The notes below the pieces were generated by a model. It was not told the origin of the DNA. It did no database searches and saw nothing but the letters and a program-made list of their open reading frames with translations. This document shows positions 59,785 to 64,000 of a stretch of 64,000 nt of DNA, in pieces. Within the stretch, counting starts at the first letter, position 1. Each line of letters begins with the position of its first letter. The position numbers and the translations under genes were made by a program. Origin of the DNA: Terriglobia bacterium (GTDB lineage Bacteria > Acidobacteriota > Terriglobia > Bryobacterales > Bryobacteraceae); NCBI GenBank assembly GCA_020073305.1, contig JAIQFK010000021.1, forward strand, positions 58,972-122,971, in the 5' to 3' direction.

Positions 59785-61128
59785 GTGCGGCGACTGAAGC
59801 TTCTCATAGTGCTGATCGCGGCTCTAGAGGCCCGCGCGCAGACTTCATCCCAACCCGAGCAGCAGTATCTTTTCTCGGTGCTGCCCCTGATCGATCGCGG
59901 CGATTTCGCGCGCGCCGAGGTGGAGCTTGTGCGAGGCGTCGAACAGTTTCCGCGCTCCGCCATCCTGCACAACGCGCTCGGAATCGTGTACCGCAAGGAG
60001 AACAAAATCGATCTGGCCGTGGCGGCGTTTCGCAAAGCGATCGACATCCTGCCGTCTTTCACTGCCGCGCAGTTGCAGCTTGCCTCCCTCGATCAGCAAC
60101 AGGGGAACAAGGCGGAAGCCGCTAAGCTGTATCGCGGCGCGGCTGAGAGTACGGAGAATTTCGAAGCCCTGGTCGCCGCCGGCCTCGGGCTGGCGGATTG
60201 TGAAGACTACGCGGGCGCCGTTCGTGTCCTATCCAAAGCTCACGCCCAGCGGCCGGATTCTTCGTCCGTAACTTACAATCTGGCCCTCGCGCAATTCAAG
60301 GCGGGCGACTCGCCAACCGCGCTCGCCAGCCTCCGCGACGCCGGATCAGCCGATCCGGATGTCGTCTACTTGCGCGGCAAGATCATGGAGAGTCTGGGAG
60401 ACGGTAGCGCGGCGCAACAAATCGTCTCTGCCTGCCACCTCGAACCTGCGAATGAGACCTTCTGCGCCGAGGCCGCCGCGGGGGCGATGCGCCAGGACAA
60501 GTTCGTCGAGGCGCTCCGCCTGCTTCAGCCGGCGCTCGAAAAATCGCCTCGTTCGGTCGCACTTCTTTCGTCAGCGGCGCTGGCGCAATTCCGGCTGGGA
60601 AGGTATGGCGACGCGCTTCAAAGCTACCGCTCCGCGCTGGAGCAGGCCCCCAACCAGGACGCACCGCGTGAGGGCCTGGGCTTTCTGTATTACATGACGG
60701 GCGATCTCCAGGCGGCCCGCTCGGTTGTGGAAGAAGGCTTGAAAAATTCGAATGCGGACTTCTACCTCGCCTACCTCGACGCTTTGATTCTGTTCCGGCT
60801 CTCTTCACAAACGCGCCCGCAGGCGGCCGCCTCTGTGGAGCGCGCTATCCGCACGAATCCCCGCTTCGCGCCCGCGTACTTTTTGCGGGGCAAGATTCTG
60901 ATGGATCAGAACAATGCCGCGGCGGCTCTGGCTGACTTCGAGCGGGCGGTGGAAGTGGATCCCAAGTATCCGCTGCCCTATTACAAGATGGCCCAGATCT
61001 ACTCCCGGCAGGGGCGGACCCGCGAGGCCGAAGACGCGCGCAAGAAGTTTTCCGACCTGGGAAGCCTGCGCGAAGAGGAAATGCTGGCTCGCCAGGCGCA
61101 GGATATCCTGATGCCGGCGCGCCATTGA
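59785..61128 (+). CDS. Exported TPR-repeat protein, head of the CRTAC1-SDR operon
   Basis: A 447-residue protein starting at GTG 59785 with GGGGAT 5 bases ahead. Signal peptide VRRLKLLIVLIAALEARAQ (19 residues). About ten TPR units follow: AEVELVRGVEQFPRSAILHN, KENKIDLAVAAFRKAIDILP and the last AALADFERAVEVDPKYPLPY, ending with a charged helix. It is divergent from the other TPR gene, with only 64 bases between starts, so both promoters must lie there. The CRTAC1 gene begins 1 base after its stop, so the two are coupled. Confidence 0.87.
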   Translation: MRRLKLLIVLIAALEARAQTSSQPEQQYLFSVLPLIDRGDFARAEVELVRGVEQFPRSAILHNALGIVYRKENKIDLAVAAFRKAIDILPSFTAAQLQLASLDQQQGNKAEAAKLYRGAAESTENFEALVAAGLGLADCEDYAGAVRVLSKAHAQRPDSSSVTYNLALAQFKAGDSPTALASLRDAGSADPDVVYLRGKIMESLGDGSAAQQIVSACHLEPANETFCAEAAAGAMRQDKFVEALRLLQPALEKSPRSVALLSSAALAQFRLGRYGDALQSYRSALEQAPNQDAPREGLGFLYYMTGDLQAARSVVEEGLKNSNADFYLAYLDALILFRLSSQTRPQAAASVERAIRTNPRFAPAYFLRGKILMDQNNAAAALADFERAVEVDPKYPLPYYKMAQIYSRQGRTREAEDARKKFSDLGSLREEEMLARQAQDILMPARH

Positions 61129-61129
61129 T

Positions 61130-62830
61130 ATGCGACGAGGCGCCAGAATCCTCATCGCGCTCGCCGCTCTCACCTATGCCGCCGTGGTCAGGGAGCCGTG
61201 GAGCGTCAGATTCATCGACGTCGCCGCCAAGGCCGGACTCCGGGAAGCCAACGTCTCCGGCGACATCACCCAAAAGAAATACATCCTGGAAATGAACGGA
61301 AGCGGGCTGGCTTTTCTCGATTACAATGGCGACGGCTACGTGGATCTGTTCGTGGTGAACGGCTCGCGCCTTGAGCCTGGGGGCGAAGCAGCCAAACCCA
61401 TCAGTCATCTCTATCGCAACAACGGCGACGGCACGTTTACCGACGTCACGCGCGCGGCCGGCTTGGATTACTCCGGCTGGGGGCAAGGCGCGTGCGCCGC
61501 GGACTTCGACAACGATGGCCACCAGGACCTGTTCGTCACCTATTACGGAAAGAACCGTCTCTATCACAACAACGGCAACGGCACCTTCACGGAAATGGCC
61601 GAGCGTGCCGGCGTGGCAGGCGCTGACGGCCGCTGGAATTCCGGCTGCGCGTTCGTCGACTATGATCGCGACGGCAAGGTCGACCTGTTTGTTGCCAACT
61701 ATGTCGACCTGGGGCCCGGGTTTTCGAACGTTCCGAGTCCTGGTTCCGGGGAATTCTGCCACTACAAAGGAATTCCCATCGCATGCGGGCCTCGCGGGCT
61801 GCCGAAAGCGGTGAATTACCTCTACCACAACAACGGGGACGGAACCTTCACCGACGTCAGCGTCAAAGCGGGAATCCGCGCGACTGAGGGCCATTATGCG
61901 CTTGGCGTTCTGACCTTCGACTATGACAACGACGGCTGGCCGGATATCTACGTAGCTTGCGACTCAGCCGCCAGCATCCTCTATCGCAATCGTCGTAACG
62001 GAACGTTTGAGGATGCGGGGATCTCCTGCGGCCTGGCCTACAACGAGGACGGCGAAGCGCAAGCCGGCATGGGCGTGGCCGCGCTCGATTACGATCACGA
62101 CGGCTTCCCGGATGTGGTGAAGACGAACTTCTCCGACGACAGCCCGAACCTGTATCACAATAACGGCGACGGCACGTTCTCGGATCGCGTGTTTCAGGCA
62201 GGACTCGGCAGGTTGCGGAACTATCTGGGCTGGGGCGTCATTGCGGCGGACTTTGACAACGATGGCTGGACCGACGTTTTGATCGTCAACGGTCATCTGA
62301 CCCCTGAAATCGACACGGCCGGCAGCGACTCGACTTATCGCCAGCGCAAACTGCTGTATCGAAATCTCGGAGGTGGCCGCTTCGAGAACGTAACGCCGGC
62401 TGCCGGCGCGGATATGGCTCGCTTGCATTCCAGCCGGGGCGCGGCGACTGCGGACCTTTATAATGATGGCCGGCTCGCCGTTGCCGTTAACGAGCTGCAC
62501 GAAATTCCGTCGCTGCTCGTGCCGGAAGCGCCGGCGAAGAATCACTGGCTGGGGATACGCCTCGTTGGGAGCAAATCGAATCGTGACGGAATCGGCGCGC
62601 GGGTAGAAATCGAGGCGGGCGGGATGCGGCAGATCGATGAGGTCCGGAGCGGTGGCAGCTATCTTTCGCAAAACGATCTCCGGCTGCACTTCGGCCTCGG
62701 AGACGCAACACGTGTGGACCGGGTTACCGTGCGCTGGCCCAGCGGCGCCGTCGACCAGATCAGCCGTGTTCCCGCCAACCGTCACGTGATCATTCAGGAA
62801 GGAACGCAAAGCTGGAGGAGCGCGAAATGA
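61130..62830 (+). CDS. Exported FG-GAP/ASPIC-UnbV (CRTAC1-type) protein
   Basis: A 566-residue exported protein. Signal peptide (about 20 residues), then at least six integrin-alpha-like FG-GAP repeats with calcium loops: AFLDYNGDGYVDLFVVN, AADFDNDGHQDLFVT, FVDYDRDGKVDLFV, TFDYDNDGWPDIYV, ALDYDHDGFPDVVK, AADFDNDGWTDVLI, each ending before a LYHNNGDGTFTD-type strand. The C-terminal UnbV part has VRWPSGAVDQI. These beta-propellers bind proteins or glycans outside the cell. One extra Cys-containing insert (EFCHYKGIPIACGP) lies between repeats three and four. The stop overlaps the SDR start (ATGA). Confidence 0.92.
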   Translation: MRRGARILIALAALTYAAVVREPWSVRFIDVAAKAGLREANVSGDITQKKYILEMNGSGLAFLDYNGDGYVDLFVVNGSRLEPGGEAAKPISHLYRNNGDGTFTDVTRAAGLDYSGWGQGACAADFDNDGHQDLFVTYYGKNRLYHNNGNGTFTEMAERAGVAGADGRWNSGCAFVDYDRDGKVDLFVANYVDLGPGFSNVPSPGSGEFCHYKGIPIACGPRGLPKAVNYLYHNNGDGTFTDVSVKAGIRATEGHYALGVLTFDYDNDGWPDIYVACDSAASILYRNRRNGTFEDAGISCGLAYNEDGEAQAGMGVAALDYDHDGFPDVVKTNFSDDSPNLYHNNGDGTFSDRVFQAGLGRLRNYLGWGVIAADFDNDGWTDVLIVNGHLTPEIDTAGSDSTYRQRKLLYRNLGGGRFENVTPAAGADMARLHSSRGAATADLYNDGRLAVAVNELHEIPSLLVPEAPAKNHWLGIRLVGSKSNRDGIGARVEIEAGGMRQIDEVRSGGSYLSQNDLRLHFGLGDATRVDRVTVRWPSGAVDQISRVPANRHVIIQEGTQSWRSAK

Positions 62831-63588
62831 GCGAGATCGGAAAGACCGTACTCGTGACCGGCGCCGCGGCAGGCATTGGCGCGGGAATTGCAGAACGATT
62901 CTCGGAAGCAGGTTATTCCGTCGCGGCATTCGACATCGATGGAGCCGGGGCAACTCGGATGGCAGAGCGTCTGCGCGCGCACGCGCCGGCGATCGCGATC
63001 CAGGGTGATGTGGCCGTCGAGGAGAACGCCCGGGAGGCCGTCACAAAGACGGTCCGCGATCTCGGTTCGCTCGATGTTCTGGTGAACAACGCCGGAATCG
63101 AAGTGAGCGGATCGGTGAGCGACCTCACTCCAACTGCTTGGGACCGTCAGATCGCCGTCAACCTGCGCGGCGCGTACCTGATGTCCAAATACGCCGTAGA
63201 ACAGATGCGCGGGCGTGGCGGCGCCATCATTCACATCTCTTCCGTACACGCTTTCGTCTCCTGGCAGGGCATAGCGGCGTACGATGCGACGAAAGCCGGC
63301 TTACTCGGACTGACCCGGGCCATGGCTCTCGATCACGGGCCCGAAAAGATTCGCGTAAATGCCATCTGCCCCGGCTACATCGACACGCCGCTGATGGAAA
63401 GGTGGTTGGCGTCGGTCCCGGACCGGGAAGAAACCATGCGCCAGGTTCTTAGTTACCACCCGCTAGGCCGCATTGGTACACCGCGCGATATCGGCGAAGC
63501 CGCGCTGTTCCTGGCGTCGGATGCCGCGTCGTTCGTCTCGGGCGCCTTCCTCGTGGTGGATGGCGCCATGAGCGTAGCGGGACACTGA
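62827..63588 (+). CDS. Short-chain dehydrogenase/reductase
   Basis: A 253-residue classical SDR. NAD(P)-binding GAAAGIGAGIAERF (TGxxxGIG type), NNAG in DVLVNNAGIEVSG, catalytic Ser in IHISSVHAFVSW, Tyr and Lys in YDATKAGLLGL, and the C-terminal CPGYIDTPLMERW. A small or sugar-related substrate is likely; preference between NAD and NADP is suggested as NAD by the Asp in AAFDIDGAG. It is the last gene of the TPR-CRTAC1-SDR operon, overlapping CRTAC1 by 4 bases. SDR cytoplasmic, partners exported: the three may serve one carbohydrate route, but this is inference. Confidence 0.92.
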   Translation: MSEIGKTVLVTGAAAGIGAGIAERFSEAGYSVAAFDIDGAGATRMAERLRAHAPAIAIQGDVAVEENAREAVTKTVRDLGSLDVLVNNAGIEVSGSVSDLTPTAWDRQIAVNLRGAYLMSKYAVEQMRGRGGAIIHISSVHAFVSWQGIAAYDATKAGLLGLTRAMALDHGPEKIRVNAICPGYIDTPLMERWLASVPDREETMRQVLSYHPLGRIGTPRDIGEAALFLASDAASFVSGAFLVVDGAMSVAGH

Positions 63589-63636
63589 GCTGTGCCACGC
63601 TCTGGCGAGACAGTGAGCTGTCGTTAGCTTTTCAAG

Positions 63637-63670
63637 TTGTCCGGTTTTATTAACACAACACTTGTCCGGT
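63637..63670. repeat. Repeat near the IS end
   Basis: TTGTCCGGT occurs twice (63637-63645 and 63662-63670) with 16 bases between, in the 40 bases just outside the transposase stop. IS ends with paired ACCGGACAA motifs are known, so this probably marks the right terminus of the element on this side. A target site duplication cannot be judged without the other end. Confidence 0.45.
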
Positions 63671-63678
63671 CAATTGTT

Positions 63679-64000
63679 TTAGGCGGCGTGAGCCGCCTTG
63701 GTTTTGAGTTTTGGTTTTGTAACCGAACCCGTGGCCGGCGCGGTGGGAAAGTGGGAATCTCGCGCCGTTGGCGAGATTTCCAAGGGAGTGGGGGAGACGG
63801 TGGGAACCGTCTTTTGGTTTCCACCGTCTTCCACGCTCCCGCCTTTTCCACCGCGCTGTTGTCTGGTTGCGGCGCGCAGCGCTGCACCATTCCCGTCAAA
63901 TCGGCCCACCAGATGGGGGCCGTAGCAAATCGTCACCGTTCCGTCCAGATGATCATGCACCACCACCGTCTGCCCCGCCAGACTGTGCCTCCAGCGGCAC
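63679..64000 (-). mobile_element. C-terminal part of an insertion-sequence transposase
   Basis: The frame enters at the window's right end and stops at 63679; about 106 residues are visible. The first part, WRHSLAGQTVVVHDHLDGTV, then GPHLVGRFDGNG, is the usual C-terminus of integrase-type transposases (ISNCY/IS481-like groups), after the DDE domain. The last 60 residues are Pro/Thr/Lys-rich and poorly conserved. A hairpin GGCGGC-GTGA-GCCGCC (63682-63697) lies in the 3' end of the gene. The catalytic domain is beyond the window. Confidence 0.7.

Noticed and set aside
59721..60062. An upstream extension of the TPR gene on the minus strand.
   Set aside because: It overlaps the divergent TPR gene's coding start and its residues are Ser/Arg-rich without TPR pattern; the ATG at 59720 opens a signal peptide.
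63682..63697. Strong hairpin GGCGGC-GTGA-GCCGCC near the right edge as a terminator of the SDR operon.
   Set aside because: It is followed by a GT-rich region rather than a T-run and lies in the end of the transposase gene; it may equally be part of the coding end.
1..64000. tRNA, rRNA and CRISPR arrays.
   Set aside because: I looked in the intergenic stretches for cloverleaf-like patterns with a GTTCGA-type T-arm, for rRNA core motifs and for regularly spaced repeats, and found none that hold up.

Overview
The window reads as chromosomal DNA of a Gram-negative acidobacterium, most likely of the Bryobacterales (Solibacter/Bryobacter-like). The call rests on gene content seen here together with general knowledge of the group. 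It has lpxC (lipid A), a TolC-type outer membrane protein, a futalosine-route menaquinone gene (mqnD), a PVC-type c-heme/HEAT lipoprotein, an FG-GAP/UnbV (CRTAC1) protein, several Tat-exported enzymes, a remnant of an acidobacterial (ADOP-type) ABC permease and a remnant of a TIGR03437-type C-terminal domain. Most of the window is GC-rich with short intergenic gaps. The stretches at about 49.6 kb and 52.8-56.7 kb look less GC-rich and more decayed. No rRNA, tRNA or CRISPR array was found.

Region by region. 0-9.5 kb: a left-truncated W-rich surface protein, polyprenyl diphosphate synthase, a Tat aldo/keto reductase coupled to a small helical protein, a TM2 membrane protein, DNA polymerase I with a short antitoxin-like ORF at its 3' end, and lpxC with two small followers. 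9.5-16.3 kb: a recombinase-like fragment, the large PVC haem lipoprotein, a three-gene OpuC-type osmoprotectant ABC transporter, two small CxxC proteins and a possible structured RNA. 16.3-26.7 kb: TolC, pyrE, truA (with a clear terminator), exported proteins of unknown function, an SGNH hydrolase plus DUF3108 protein, and the cstA-ybdD pair. 26.7-31.3 kb: a gene-free 450 bp, mqnD, a HEAT-repeat protein, and an orphan T6SS baseplate gene tssK.

31-50 kb: a large S53 (sedolisin) protease with two near-identical C-terminal modules, a Tat-type PLP enzyme, an endonuclease III homologue lacking its catalytic lysine, a lone receiver-domain protein, YjbQ, a DUF4139 protein coupled to homoserine dehydrogenase, an FAH-family hydrolase followed by a LolA-like protein and a DUF1624 membrane acyltransferase, an OmpR-type two-component pair, a glycosyltransferase-like protein, and a HipBA toxin-antitoxin pair beside a VIT-type transporter.

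50-64 kb: carbohydrate genes (GH88, a GH5-like Tat enzyme that appears to start at CTG, GH127) interrupted by a decayed 4-kb stretch holding a PilZ protein, a SurA-DsbA fusion, permease and other gene remnants and an AAA_28 ATPase. A divergent locus follows: TPR-GH127 to the left, and TPR-CRTAC1-SDR to the right. The right edge holds the C-terminus of an IS transposase.

No complete new defence or mobile system was recognised. The best leads are the structured element at 16.0-16.1 kb, the CTG-initiated Tat enzyme, the orphan tssK, the Nth-like protein without its catalytic lysine, and the divergent TPR/GH127/CRTAC1 locus.
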